Of a DNA stretch of 64,000 bases, positions 7,980 to 16,736 are shown one piece after another. Positions within the stretch are counted from its first letter, which is position 1. Each line of letters begins with the position of its first letter. The notes beneath the pieces were generated by a model. The model was not told where the DNA came from. It saw only the letters and a program-made list of their open reading frames with translations, and searched no databases. The position numbers and the translations under genes were made by a program. The stretch is from positions 36,310 through 100,309 of the forward strand of contig CAZABC010000006.1 in NCBI GenBank assembly GCA_964483405.1, read 5' to 3'. The stretch is from CAZABC01 sp964483405 (GTDB lineage Bacteria > Chloroflexota > Limnocylindria > Limnocylindrales > CSP1-4).

Positions 7980-8849
7980 TCAGTAGACCTCGGGCACGAA
8001 CGTCTGGTCCGTCATCGGCGGCCGGACGTAGCCCTTGTCCTCCTGGCGGACCGGCAGGACGATCGGCTCGGGCGTCAGGTCCTCGTACGGGATCAGGCTC
8101 AGCAGGTGGTGGATGACGTTGAGCCGGGCCCGCTTCTTGTTGTCGGCGTTGACGACGTACCAGGGCGCCTGCTTGATGTCGGTGTAGGCGAACATCTCGT
8201 CCTTCGCCCGGGAGTACTCGACCCACTTCGACCGTGACTCGAGATCCATCGGGCTGAGCTTCCAGCGCTTGGTCGGGTCCTCGAGCCGGCTCTGGAAGCG
8301 GCGCTCCTGCTCGGCGTCGCTGACGCTGAACCAGTACTTGACGAGGATGACCCCGGAGTGGACCAGCATCCGCTCGAACTCCGGGCAGTCGCGCAGGAAG
8401 GCCCGGTACTCCTCGTCGGTGCAGAAGCCCATCACCCGCTCGACGCCGGCCCGGTTGTACCAGCTCCGGTCGAACAGGACCATCTCACCGGCCGCCGGGA
8501 GATGGGCGACGTAGCGCTGGAAGTACCACTGGGTCTTCTCGCGCTCGGTCGGCGTGCCGAGGGCGACGACCCGGCAATAGCGCGGGTTGAGGGTGAGGCT
8601 GATCGTCTTGATCGCGCCGCCCTTGCCTGCGGCGTCCCGTCCCTCGAAGATGACGACGACCTTGAGGCCCTCGTGCTTGATCCACTCGAGGAGCTTCACG
8701 AGCTCGACCTGGAGGGTCGCGAGCTCGCGCAGGTAGACCTTGTTCGGGAGGGTCCGGACGGGCGACCCGATCTCCTCGACCGGCGGATCCGGCCACACGT
8801 CGGCCAGCTCGACGCTCTGCTCGGCCTGCTCGGCCTTCGTCTTCGCCAT
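7980..8849 (-). CDS. ppk2: Polyphosphate kinase 2 family protein
   Basis: This 289-residue protein is one PPK2 domain. Walker A is FEGRDAAGKGG (about residues 62-72) and the DRSWYNRAGVERVMGF segment is the Walker B region. The lid and C-terminal helices (EERRFQSRLEDPTKRWKLS) are typical. PPK2 enzymes transfer phosphate between polyphosphate and nucleotides; the subclass, hence NDP or NMP preference, is not decidable by eye. The ATG at 8849 is preferred because the conserved protein begins nearby and GAGG lies about 6 nt upstream. An upstream extension in frame is proline/arginine-rich and looks non-coding. Its stop lies 77 bp from the convergent guaB3 stop. Confidence 0.92.
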   Translation of the reverse strand: MAKTKAEQAEQSVELADVWPDPPVEEIGSPVRTLPNKVYLRELATLQVELVKLLEWIKHEGLKVVVIFEGRDAAGKGGAIKTISLTLNPRYCRVVALGTPTEREKTQWYFQRYVAHLPAAGEMVLFDRSWYNRAGVERVMGFCTDEEYRAFLRDCPEFERMLVHSGVILVKYWFSVSDAEQERRFQSRLEDPTKRWKLSPMDLESRSKWVEYSRAKDEMFAYTDIKQAPWYVVNADNKKRARLNVIHHLLSLIPYEDLTPEPIVLPVRQEDKGYVRPPMTDQTFVPEVY

Positions 8850-8951
8850 GGCGATCCTCAGGTCTCCCGGGATGCGGTCCCCCGGCGCCGCCCGAGTATG
8901 CACCGGGCCGGCGCCCCGAGGGGCGGCGCCGGGGCGGGCTCGCCCCATCCG

Positions 8952-9008
8952 CGTGCGCGGCGCGATCTTCCGTGCGCGGCGCGACCCTCCGTGCGCGGCG
9001 CGATCCTG
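8952..9008 (+). repeat. Three tandem copies of a 19-bp repeat
   Basis: Units 8952-8970, 8971-8989 and 8990-9008 all begin CGTGCGCGGCGCGA and differ only in their last five bases. The array sits in the ppk2-guaA divergent region, upstream of the likely ppk2 promoter. It is an operator-like arrangement or simple slippage product. Confidence 0.85.
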
Positions 9009-9443
9009 CCCGTATTCACGTGGCATGGGCGTGACCGGACATGTCGGCCGAGTCCGCGCCTCGCACGCTCTCCGGCGTGATGGTCGTCACCGCCCGAAAC
9101 GGGCTCGCCGAACGACCCCGGCAGGCGTGATCAACCGCGCTCACACCAGGTGGGCACTCTGCCGAGAGCGGCCGCCGGCACGTCGTCGAGCGCTCACCAT
9201 GGCGAACATCCGGCTGCCCGCGGCCACGTGCCGACGAGCGGTCACGCTCGGGCCGATCCGTCGGCTCCCGCGGATCTCACGGCCCCGACCGTCGACCGCG
9301 TCCGGCGCCCACGTGACGTGAACGTGGCAGGTCCGGCGCTGCCGACGACGGCGCCGGCCGCGCCGCCGACCCGGCACAGGATCGGTCGTCGCGGCCCGAC
9401 GCGCTCGCTCCCTGGCCCAGCCCGAGGGCGGGGTCCGGCCCGG

Positions 9444-9449
9444 TATCCT
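9444..9449 (+). promoter_or_regulatory. Candidate -10 box for guaA (leadered)
   Basis: TATCCT lies 34 nt before the GTG at 9484. A purine-rich GGGAGCGAGG immediately precedes the GTG and could act as ribosome binding site, so this gene appears leadered. Confidence 0.5.
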
Positions 9450-9483
9450 TGGCAGCCAGCGCAGCCGGGAGACGGGAGCGAGG

Positions 9484-11358
9484 GTGACGGAAGCGACGGA
9501 CCAGGGACTGGCGACGACGGACCAGGGACAGGCAGGGGACGAGTCTGCGAGTGGCACGCCGGCTTCGGCGGCGCCGGCCGATGGGCGATCGGCCGAGGTG
9601 ACCCCGACCGGGACGGAGAGACCGGGCGGGCGCCCGGAGCGCGGCAAGACCGTCCACGGCGAGCCGGCCAACGCCGGCCATCGCGTCCTCGCCCCCGACG
9701 ACGCCGAGGTCGAGGCCTACCTCGAGGTCGCCCTCGACGCCCCGGCCCCGGAGCGGACCCCGGCCGACCGCCCGCCGGTCGCCGCCAGCGCGCCCAGCCC
9801 GGGGACGGTCGCGGTCCTCGACTTCGGCAGCCAGCTCGCCCAGCTCATCGCCCGCCGGGTACGCGAGCTCGACGTCTACTCGGAGCTCCTCCCGCACGAC
9901 ACGCCGCTTGCCGAGCTCGAGCGCCGCGGGGTCCGGGCGATCATCCTCTCGGGCGGCCCGGACTCCGTCTATGACCCCGGCGCCCCCCGGCCGGATGCGT
10001 CGATCTGGAGCGGCCGGATCCCCGTCCTCGGCATCTGCTACGGCGCCCAGCTCATGGCGATCGAGCTCGGCGGCGACGTCCTGCCGGCCGCGAAGCGCGA
10101 GTACGGCCCGGCGACCGTGCGGCTGACCCGCGACGACGGGCTGTTCGACGGGCTCGACCGCGAGCAGCCGGTCTGGATGAGCCACGGCGACTCGATCACC
10201 CGGCTGCCCGAGGGCTTCCACGCGACCGCCCAGACCGACTCGACGCCGTATGCCGGGCTCGCCGCCCCGGAGCGGCGCCTGTTCGGGATCCAGTTCCATC
10301 CCGAGGTCGTCCACACGCCGCGCGGCCGAGAGGTGCTCCGCAACTTCGTGACCGGGATCGCCGGCATCGAGCCGAGCTGGACCCCGGCGAACTTCGTCGA
10401 GTCGACCGTCGCCGAGATCCGCGACCGGGTCGACCGGCACGCGGCCGAGACCGGCTCCGATGGCAAGGTCATCTGCGCCCTCTCGGGCGGCGTCGACAGC
10501 GCGGTCGCCGCCGCGCTCGTCCACCGGGCCGTCGGCGACCGGCTGACCTGCATCTACGTCGACCACGGGTTGATGCGGAAGCGTGAATCGGAGCTGCTCC
10601 GGGCGACGTTCGAGGCGAACCTCGGGATGCGGCTCGTCATGGTCGACGCGCGCGAGCGGTTCCTCGCCCGGCTGGCCGGTGTCATCGATCCCGAGCAGAA
10701 GCGGCGGATCATCGGCGACGAGTTCATCCGGGTCTTCGAGGAGGAGGCCGCCCGGCTCGGCCGGATCGACTTCCTCACCCAGGGCACGCTCTACCCCGAC
10801 GTCATCGAATCCACCGCGCCCGAGACGAAGACCGCCCAGAAGATCAAGACCCACCACAACGTCGGCGGGCTGCCGGCCGACCTCCGGTTCCAGCTCATCG
10901 AGCCGCTCCGGTACCTGTTCAAGGACGAGGTCCGCCTCGTCGGGCTCGCGCTCGGGCTGCCCGAGGCGATGGTCCATCGCCAGCCCTTCCCCGGCCCCGG
11001 GCTCGCGATCCGGATCATCGGCGAGGTCACCGCCGAGCGGCTCGACACGCTCCGCGACGCCGACTGGATCGTCATCGACGAGATCAAGGCGGCGGGGCTC
11101 TACCGGAGCGTCTGGCAGTCGTTCGCGATCCTGACCCCGGTCCGGAGCGTCGGCGTCATGGGCGATGGGCGGACGTACGCCAACGTCGTCGCCATCCGGG
11201 CGGTGACCTCGGAGGACGGGATGACCGCCGACTGGGCGAAGCTGCCCTACGACGTCCTCGCCAAGATCAGCTCGCGGATCGTCAACGAGGTGCCCGGCGT
11301 CAACCGGGTCGTGTACGACATCAGCAGCAAGCCGCCGGCGACGATCGAGTGGGAGTGA
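9484..11358 (+). CDS. guaA: GMP synthase (glutamine-hydrolysing) with long N-terminal extension
   Basis: This 624-residue enzyme converts XMP to GMP. The glutamine amidotransferase domain starts at about residue 108 (TVAVLDFGSQ), has its Cys nucleophile in GICYGAQLM and its His in QFHPEVVHT. The ATP-pyrophosphatase loop is ALSGGVDSAV, and the protein ends with the standard dimerisation domain (ISSKPPATIEWE). GuaA is usually about 510-540 residues. The first 107 residues here, rich in Gly, Ala, Thr and Pro, are extra and look disordered. The GTG at 9484 follows a ribosome-binding-like GGGAGCGAGG. A downstream in-frame GTG at 9598 would still leave about 70 extra residues. It is transcribed away from ppk2. 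Confidence 0.95.
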   Translation: MTEATDQGLATTDQGQAGDESASGTPASAAPADGRSAEVTPTGTERPGGRPERGKTVHGEPANAGHRVLAPDDAEVEAYLEVALDAPAPERTPADRPPVAASAPSPGTVAVLDFGSQLAQLIARRVRELDVYSELLPHDTPLAELERRGVRAIILSGGPDSVYDPGAPRPDASIWSGRIPVLGICYGAQLMAIELGGDVLPAAKREYGPATVRLTRDDGLFDGLDREQPVWMSHGDSITRLPEGFHATAQTDSTPYAGLAAPERRLFGIQFHPEVVHTPRGREVLRNFVTGIAGIEPSWTPANFVESTVAEIRDRVDRHAAETGSDGKVICALSGGVDSAVAAALVHRAVGDRLTCIYVDHGLMRKRESELLRATFEANLGMRLVMVDARERFLARLAGVIDPEQKRRIIGDEFIRVFEEEAARLGRIDFLTQGTLYPDVIESTAPETKTAQKIKTHHNVGGLPADLRFQLIEPLRYLFKDEVRLVGLALGLPEAMVHRQPFPGPGLAIRIIGEVTAERLDTLRDADWIVIDEIKAAGLYRSVWQSFAILTPVRSVGVMGDGRTYANVVAIRAVTSEDGMTADWAKLPYDVLAKISSRIVNEVPGVNRVVYDISSKPPATIEWE

Positions 11359-11390
11359 GCAGCTCACAGGTGACACCCAGCCGCGGTCGC

Positions 11391-11396
11391 TAGGCT
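11391..11396 (+). promoter_or_regulatory. Candidate -10 box for the yceI-like gene
   Basis: TAGGCT lies in the 113-bp space after guaA, about 75 nt before the ATG at 11472. A GGAGG at 11457-11461 gives that ATG a strong ribosome binding site, so the arrangement is leadered. Confidence 0.4.
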
Positions 11397-11471
11397 CATC
11401 ACCTTCTACCGGCCCGTCTCCGAGATCCGCCGCCGCCCGGCGGCCGTATCCCGCCCGGAGGTATCGACAGC

Positions 11472-12296
11472 ATGACCACGAGCACTCCCGCCCGCCGCCG
11501 CTGGCCCTGGGTCGCCCTGGCCGCTGTCGCCGCGGCCGTCGTCGCCGGCGCCGCGATCTGGTTCCTGTTCCTCGCCGGTGACGCGCCGCCGCCCGTCGAC
11601 CTCGACGATGCTGCCGGCGGCGCCGCCTCGCCGGCCGCCTCGATCGTCGCCTCGCCGGCCGCCTCGAGCGACGCCGGGGCGTCGGCCTCGCCGGATGCCA
11701 CCCCGGCCGCGTCGCCCGATGCGTCGTCGGCTCCGGCTGACGGGCTCGACGGGACCTGGGTGGTCGACACCGAGACCGGCTCGTTCGAGGACTTCAGCAG
11801 CACCTGGGCCGGCTTCCGCGTCGACGAGATCCTCGGCCAGGGGATCGGCTCGACGACAGCCGTCGGCCGGACGCCGGGCGTGACGGGCTCGCTGGACTTC
11901 GCCGGCTCGACCCTCACCGCTGCGGCCATCGAGGTCGACCTGACCCGGATCGTCAGCGACCGGACCCGTCGCGACGACGCGATCCAGCGCTCGCTCGAGA
12001 CGGACACGTTCCCGACGGCGACCTTCGTCCTGGCCGAGCCGCTCGACCTCGGGACGGTGCCGGCCGAGGGCCAGACGTTCACCGCCACCGCCAGGGGCGA
12101 CCTGACGATCCACGGCGTGACCCGGTCGGTCGAGTTCCCGCTCGAGGGACGGCTCGTCGGCGAGACGGTCGTCGTGGTCGGGTCGATCCCCGTCGTCTTC
12201 AGCGACTTCGGCGTGTCGATGCCGAGCGCGCCGATCGTCGTGTCCGTCGAGGACGACGGGATCCTCGAGGTCCAGCTCTTCCTCGTCCGCGGCTAG
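11472..12296 (+). CDS. YceI-like domain protein, membrane-anchored
   Basis: The protein is 274 residues. Residues about 8-36 form one hydrophobic segment (WPWVALAAVAAAVVAGAA) after a short basic tail, so it is a signal anchor or signal peptide. Residues about 40-92 are an Ala/Ser/Pro-rich linker. The rest is a YceI domain: TWVVDTETGSFEDFSSTWAGFRV, then a lipocalin-like barrel with GDLTIHGVTRSVEFPLEG. YceI proteins bind isoprenoid-like lipids in an elongated barrel and are exported. A strong GGAGG lies 10 nt before the ATG. The following zinc-ribbon gene has its own promoter box. Confidence 0.85.
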   Translation: MTTSTPARRRWPWVALAAVAAAVVAGAAIWFLFLAGDAPPPVDLDDAAGGAASPAASIVASPAASSDAGASASPDATPAASPDASSAPADGLDGTWVVDTETGSFEDFSSTWAGFRVDEILGQGIGSTTAVGRTPGVTGSLDFAGSTLTAAAIEVDLTRIVSDRTRRDDAIQRSLETDTFPTATFVLAEPLDLGTVPAEGQTFTATARGDLTIHGVTRSVEFPLEGRLVGETVVVVGSIPVVFSDFGVSMPSAPIVVSVEDDGILEVQLFLVRG

Positions 12297-12419
12297 GGAC
12301 CGGCGGTGCGGCCGGGGACGCCGAGGGACGGTCCCGGTGCGCCGCGGCGGAGGGCGGGCCGCGGACCGTCGTCGCCCGACCCCTGACGAACGGGCTATCC
12401 CGCGGCCGGGTCGAGCCGC

Positions 12420-12425
12420 TACAGT
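12420..12425 (+). promoter_or_regulatory. Leaderless -10 box for the zinc-ribbon gene
   Basis: TACAGT ends 7 nt before the ATG at 12433, with no Shine-Dalgarno between them. Confidence 0.6.
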
Positions 12426-12432
12426 AGCCGCC

Positions 12433-13086
12433 ATGGCCGACCAGACGACGACCGGGGGCGACCTCGCTCGCTGCCCGTGGTGCTCCGCCGAGCTCACGAC
12501 GACCGATGCCGCGACCTGCCCGTCCTGCGGAGCCTCGCTCCATGGCGCGACGGACCAGTCGCTGCCGGGGCTGACGGCGATCGACCCGCTCGCCGTGATC
12601 GAGGGGACGCGCGCGCCGCAGCGGCCGCGCAACCGCCTCGTCGCGTGGATCACGGGCGCCGACATCGACGAGGCGGCGGCACCGCTCGCCTCGGCCGAGG
12701 CGCTCGCGCCACCGTCGGGCGACGTGCTCCTCGAGATGGAGCGGCTCCGGATCGAGGCCGAGCTCGCTCAGCGATCCGCCGACGCGGAGGCGCGGGTGAC
12801 CGACGTCGCGATCGCCGCCGCCGACGCCGGCGACACCGCCACCGCGCAGCGGGCGGTGAACGCGGTCCTCGGGACCGATCGCCGGACCGACGCCCTCGTC
12901 GAATCGCCCGAGGAGCGCGAGCTCGCGGCCCGCGGCTACGACGAGCCCACCGACGCAGCCGCCCGCGCGCCCAGCGCCGACGCCGGCGCGGCGGCCGAGG
13001 CCACCGCCCCCGCGGCCGACGCGGTGTCCGACGCCGCCGCCCCATCCGACGCTCCGCCCGCCGACGGTCCCGCCGACCCGGCCTGA
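12433..13086 (+). CDS. Zinc-ribbon protein of unknown function
   Basis: This 217-residue protein opens with CPWCSAEL and CPSCGASL (residues about 14-36), a four-Cys zinc ribbon. The middle (about 95-120) has a short heptad-like helix (LLEMERLRIEAELAQRSADAEA). From about residue 155 it is an Ala/Pro/Asp-rich tail that is probably disordered. No membrane segment is visible. I do not recognise a named family. It starts a run of leaderless or overlapping genes leading into UPF0182, and a second zinc-ribbon protein occurs 5 kb downstream. Confidence 0.7.
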   Translation: MADQTTTGGDLARCPWCSAELTTTDAATCPSCGASLHGATDQSLPGLTAIDPLAVIEGTRAPQRPRNRLVAWITGADIDEAAAPLASAEALAPPSGDVLLEMERLRIEAELAQRSADAEARVTDVAIAAADAGDTATAQRAVNAVLGTDRRTDALVESPEERELAARGYDEPTDAAARAPSADAGAAAEATAPAADAVSDAAAPSDAPPADGPADPA

Positions 13087-13099
13087 CGCGGGCGCCGGG

Positions 13100-13105
13100 T
13101 ATCCT
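13100..13105 (+). promoter_or_regulatory. Leaderless -10 box for the 156-residue protein
   Basis: TATCCT ends 6 nt before the GTG at 13112 and lies only 14 nt after the stop of the zinc-ribbon gene. The small gene therefore seems to have its own start site. Confidence 0.6.
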
Positions 13106-13111
13106 GCCGGG

Positions 13112-13582
13112 GTGCCCGACCCCGCCGCCGCCGAGCGCTTCCCGCCACCCGGCGCGCCCTTCCTGCCACCCATCCCGATCCGGCTCGGTGCGGGCGAGGG
13201 CCTCGTCGCGCTGACCCGGCCGACCGAGGTCGACGGCTGGTGGCTCGCCGTCCTGTGGGCCGGCGACGAGGCGGGGATCTGCCGCTTCCGCGAGCTCGCG
13301 CCGGCCGTCGGGCCCCCACCCGACCCGCCGCTGCTGCGGCTCGGTCCGATGCTCGCCGGGGCGCTGTCGGGGCTGATCCTCGAGGAGGACGGCCGGCTCT
13401 GCATCCGCCTCGCGCCGGTCGCCCCACCCGATGACCCGGGCCGACCGTGGCGGACGCCGGCGGTCATCCGGGCGGGCTTCAAGTTCGAGCCGGCCCGCGC
13501 CGCGGCGATGTCCGCGACGGCGCTCGCCGAGGCCGTCCTCGCCGGGTTCCGGCGGGCCGTCGAGGGCCTCGGGCGCCGCTGA
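13112..13582 (+). CDS. Hypothetical protein upstream of UPF0182
   Basis: This 156-residue protein has no recognised domain. It begins with a proline-rich stretch (PPPGAPFLPPIPIRLGAGEG), then GWWLAVLWAGDEAGICRFRELAP, and ends with a helical, Ala-rich segment (AMSATALAEAVLAGFRRAVEGL). No signal peptide or membrane helix is evident. The GTG start is fixed by the TATCCT box 6 nt upstream. Its position directly before UPF0182, with a 28-bp gap, suggests a linked role, but function is unknown. Confidence 0.65.
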   Translation: MPDPAAAERFPPPGAPFLPPIPIRLGAGEGLVALTRPTEVDGWWLAVLWAGDEAGICRFRELAPAVGPPPDPPLLRLGPMLAGALSGLILEEDGRLCIRLAPVAPPDDPGRPWRTPAVIRAGFKFEPARAAAMSATALAEAVLAGFRRAVEGLGRR

Positions 13583-13595
13583 ACCCCGCCACGGG

Positions 13596-13601
13596 TAGAC
13601 T
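13596..13601 (+). promoter_or_regulatory. Near-leaderless -10 box for UPF0182 gene
   Basis: TAGACT ends 9 nt before the ATG at 13611. The intervening GGCGGGGCG could also give weak ribosome binding. Confidence 0.5.
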
Positions 13602-13610
13602 GGCGGGGCG

Positions 13611-16600
13611 ATGCGCGACATGTTCGACGAGTTCATGGAAGAGCTCCGCCGCAAGCAGGCCCAGGCGGAGGGCCGCGACCCCGGCGCGCCGCCGACCGGC
13701 GACGGCGACCGCGATCCGAGCGACGCGGACGGCGACGACGAGTCGCCCGCGCGCCCCCGACCCCCCGAGGACGGCGGGATCCGGCCGCCGTCGACCCGGC
13801 GCCTGGTCGCGTTCGGGATCGGCTTCGCGATCTTCATCGCGCTGCTCTTCTTCGCCGGACCCGGCATCGACCTCGTCACCGACGCGATGTGGTACCGGAG
13901 CGTCGGCTTCGAGACCGTCTTCTGGACCCGGGTCGGGACCGAGTTCTGGCTGTTCGTCGGGGCCTTCGCCATCGCCCTCGTCGTCCTCCTCGTCGACCTG
14001 TGGTTCGCCGGGCGGCTCGCGCCGCCGCCGAGCGAGAGCGGCCCGTCGCTCCGCGGCTGGTTCGACCGGATGGCCGAATCGGCCCGGGAGGCGCAGGAGC
14101 GCGACAACCCCTGGATGCGCGGCCGGCCGCCCGGCCGGACACCCGGCCCGCGGGTCGTCGTTGAGGGTCCCGAGATCCCCGACCTGACCCCGTTCGCGAC
14201 GGCCATCATCGCCGGCGTCGCCGTCCTCGTCGCCCTCGGGATCGCCGGCGCCGCCGCCTCCGGCTGGGAGACGCTCCTCCTCTGGCAGAACCAGGTGCCG
14301 TTCGCGCCGGCCGGGCCGCCCGACGTCGACCCGATCTTCGGCCGCGACATCGGCTTCTTCCTGTTCGACCTCCCGTTCCTGCGCTTCGCCCAGTCGCTCC
14401 TCAACGCGGTCGTCCTCGCGGCGCTCCTCGTCGCCGGGGCGCGCTACCTCGTCGGGGCGCTCCGCGGCGGCCTCGACTTCACGACGCCGGTCCGGGTCCA
14501 CCTCGGGGTCCTCGGCGGCCTCTACCTGCTGTCGGTCGCGGCCGGCTATCAGCTCGACAAGTTCGAGCTGGTCTACGCCTCGAACGGCGTCGCGACCGGC
14601 GTCGGGTACACCGACGAGGCGGCCCGCTTCTTCGCCTTCGACCTGCTGACGATCATCGCCGCCCTCGCCGCGGCGCTCCTCGTCGGCGGCGCGTTCACGA
14701 AGATGCTCTGGCCGCTCGGCGGGGCGATCGTCGTCTGGCTCGGCGCCTCGGTGCTCGTCGGGGCGGTCTACCCCGAGCTCGTCCAGCGCTTCGTCGTCGC
14801 GCCCGACCCGTACGCGAACGAGGCGCCGTACATCCAGAACAACATCGACATGACCCGGCTCGCCTACGAGCTCGACGACTGGGACAAGCGCGACTACAAC
14901 GGCGACGCCCCGCTGAGCGAGGAGACGATCCGGGCCGAGGGCCCGACGTTCGGCAACGCCCGGCTGTGGGACTACCGGCCGCTCGGCGACACGATCGACC
15001 AGCTCCAGACCGTCCGCCAGTACTACGACTTCGTCGACGTCGACGTCGATCGCTACGTTGTCGGGGACGAGCTCCGACAGGTCATGCTCTCGGCCCGCGA
15101 GCTCGACCTGTCGCGGTCGCGGATCGCCCAGAACTGGCTGAACCAGAAGATCATCTACACCCACGGCATCGGCCTCGTCATGGTCCCGGTGAACGAGGTC
15201 CAGAGCCAGGGCCAGCCACGCCTCTGGATCCGCGACCTGCCGCCGGTCTCGACGAACGGCGCGCCCGAGGTCGACCAGCCGCGGATCTACTTCGGCGAGG
15301 TCCAGTCCGACTACGTCATCCTCGGCGCCCGCCAGGACGAGTTCGACTATCCGTCCGGCCAGGCAGCGGACGAAGGCGACGACACCGGGACGAGCTACCG
15401 CTGGACCGGCGACACCGGGATCCGGCTCGACACGACCCTCACCAAGCTCGTCTTCGCGCTGCGCTTCCGCGACCTCAACCTGCTCATCAGCGACCAGGTC
15501 ACCAACGAGAGCCAGCTCCTGTTCCACCGGGCGCTCGGCGACCGGCTGCCGCGGATCGCCCCCTTCCTGCGCTTCGACAAGGACCCCTATCTCGTCGTGA
15601 CCGACGACGGGGGGCTCGTCTACGTCCAGGACGCCTACACGACGAGCGACCGGTTCCCGAACGCCGAGTACTTCTTCCCCGACTCCGAGCTGTCGGATTC
15701 GAACCTCGGCGGCCAGCCGTTCAACTACATCCGGAACAGCGTCAAGATCGTCGTCGACGCCTACGACGGGACGACCACGTTCTACGCCGCCGACCCGACG
15801 GACCCGATCCTGCGGGCCTACGAAGGGGTCTTCCCCGGGGTCTTCCAGCCGTTCGAGGCGCTGCCCGAGGACCTGTCCCGCCATCTTCGGGTGCCCGAGG
15901 AGCAGTTCAACGTCCAGACCCGGATGTTCGGCCGGTACCACGTGACGAACCCGCTGACGTTCTTCCAGCGCGACGACCTGTGGACGGTCCCGGTCGCCAC
16001 CGGCAGCGACCAGTCGTTGCCCGCCGAGGCCTACTACGTCTACATGCGGATGCCCGGCGAGACCGAGCCCGAGTTCCTGCTCCTCCAGCCGATGGTCCCG
16101 ACGAGCCGGCCGAACATGATCGCCTGGGTCGCCGCCCGGATGGACGGCGAGCAGTACGGCCAGGTCCGCTACTACCAGTTCCCATCGAACACGACGATCT
16201 TCGGCCCCGCCCAGGTCGAGGCGCTCATCGACCAGGACCCGATCATCAGCTCGCAGATCACCCTCTGGAACCAGTCGGGCAGCTCGGTCATCCGGGGCAA
16301 CCTGCTGGTCGTCCCGATCGCCGAGACGATCCTCTACCTCCAGCCGGTCTATCTCCAGTCGACCGCGTCGTCGTTCCCGGAGTTCCAGAAGATCGTCCTC
16401 GCCTCGCCGACCTCGGTCGTCTGGGCGGACTCGCTCGCCGAGGCGATCGACCTGCTCCTCGAGGCCGACGGGGCAGGACCCGGTCCATCGCCGAGCCCGA
16501 CGCCGACGCCGAGCCCGACGCCGACGCCGAGCGCGGGCCCCTCGCCGTCGAGCGGTCCCGTCCCGACACCGCCGTCGGGCGACGTCCAGGCGCTCGTCGC

Positions 16601-16736
16601 CTATGCGAACCTCCACTTCGAGCTCGCGCAGGAGGCGCTGACCAGGGGCGACTTCGCGACGTACGGCGCGGAGATGGCGCTCGTCGAGGAGGCCCTCGTC
16701 GAGCTCGGGCAGCTCGTCGGCACCCCGGTGCCGTGA
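13611..16736 (+). CDS. UPF0182 (COG1615) family large membrane protein
   Basis: The protein is 1041 residues, close to the family's usual length. An acidic cytosolic N-terminus (to about 60) is followed by seven or so hydrophobic segments up to about residue 390 (e.g. LVAFGIGFAIFIALLFFAGPG). A long extracytoplasmic region then includes the conserved YIQNNIDMTRLAYELD stretch and many aromatic strands. Near residues 955-985 is a Pro-Ser-Pro-Thr repeat linker, then a short helical tail. UPF0182 proteins occur in Actinomycetota, Cyanobacteria and some Chloroflexota; their function is unknown. The gene overlaps the next by 4 bp. Confidence 0.92.
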   Translation: MRDMFDEFMEELRRKQAQAEGRDPGAPPTGDGDRDPSDADGDDESPARPRPPEDGGIRPPSTRRLVAFGIGFAIFIALLFFAGPGIDLVTDAMWYRSVGFETVFWTRVGTEFWLFVGAFAIALVVLLVDLWFAGRLAPPPSESGPSLRGWFDRMAESAREAQERDNPWMRGRPPGRTPGPRVVVEGPEIPDLTPFATAIIAGVAVLVALGIAGAAASGWETLLLWQNQVPFAPAGPPDVDPIFGRDIGFFLFDLPFLRFAQSLLNAVVLAALLVAGARYLVGALRGGLDFTTPVRVHLGVLGGLYLLSVAAGYQLDKFELVYASNGVATGVGYTDEAARFFAFDLLTIIAALAAALLVGGAFTKMLWPLGGAIVVWLGASVLVGAVYPELVQRFVVAPDPYANEAPYIQNNIDMTRLAYELDDWDKRDYNGDAPLSEETIRAEGPTFGNARLWDYRPLGDTIDQLQTVRQYYDFVDVDVDRYVVGDELRQVMLSARELDLSRSRIAQNWLNQKIIYTHGIGLVMVPVNEVQSQGQPRLWIRDLPPVSTNGAPEVDQPRIYFGEVQSDYVILGARQDEFDYPSGQAADEGDDTGTSYRWTGDTGIRLDTTLTKLVFALRFRDLNLLISDQVTNESQLLFHRALGDRLPRIAPFLRFDKDPYLVVTDDGGLVYVQDAYTTSDRFPNAEYFFPDSELSDSNLGGQPFNYIRNSVKIVVDAYDGTTTFYAADPTDPILRAYEGVFPGVFQPFEALPEDLSRHLRVPEEQFNVQTRMFGRYHVTNPLTFFQRDDLWTVPVATGSDQSLPAEAYYVYMRMPGETEPEFLLLQPMVPTSRPNMIAWVAARMDGEQYGQVRYYQFPSNTTIFGPAQVEALIDQDPIISSQITLWNQSGSSVIRGNLLVVPIAETILYLQPVYLQSTASSFPEFQKIVLASPTSVVWADSLAEAIDLLLEADGAGPGPSPSPTPTPSPTPTPSAGPSPSSGPVPTPPSGDVQALVAYANLHFELAQEALTRGDFATYGAEMALVEEALVELGQLVGTPVP
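16483..16560 (+). repeat. Pro-Ser/Pro-Thr codon repeat in UPF0182 gene
   Basis: A simple-sequence stretch built on CCGAGCCCGACGCCGACG encodes a PSPTPTPS linker between the large exported domain and a C-terminal helix. Similar PS/PT linkers occur in the DUF3048, MreC and LCP proteins of this window. Confidence 0.8.

Larger units (their letters stand above)
8850..9483. other. 634-bp divergent intergenic region between ppk2 and guaA
   Basis: It contains a GC-rich inverted repeat (CCGGCGCC at 8908-8915 and GGCGCCGG at 8925-8932), a three-copy 19-bp tandem repeat (8952-9008) and the guaA promoter candidate at 9444-9449. A CATACT on the minus strand (8895-8900) is a possible ppk2 -10. From about 9010 to 9430 I see no gene and no clear RNA element. 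Confidence 0.5.

Noticed and set aside
9010..9430. Possible purine riboswitch or small RNA before guaA
   Set aside because: I could not find a conserved purine-riboswitch core or a stable hairpin series. The long distance and high GC make any call unsafe.
16483..16560. Possible minisatellite or CRISPR-like array
   Set aside because: The repeat encodes an in-frame Pro-Ser/Pro-Thr linker and has no spacers. No CRISPR array or cas gene was seen anywhere in the window.
13479..16616. Long open frame on the minus strand across the UPF0182 gene
   Set aside because: High GC content keeps antisense frames open. The translation is Asp/Arg/Glu/Leu-rich with no motifs, while the plus frame is a recognised family with coupled neighbours.
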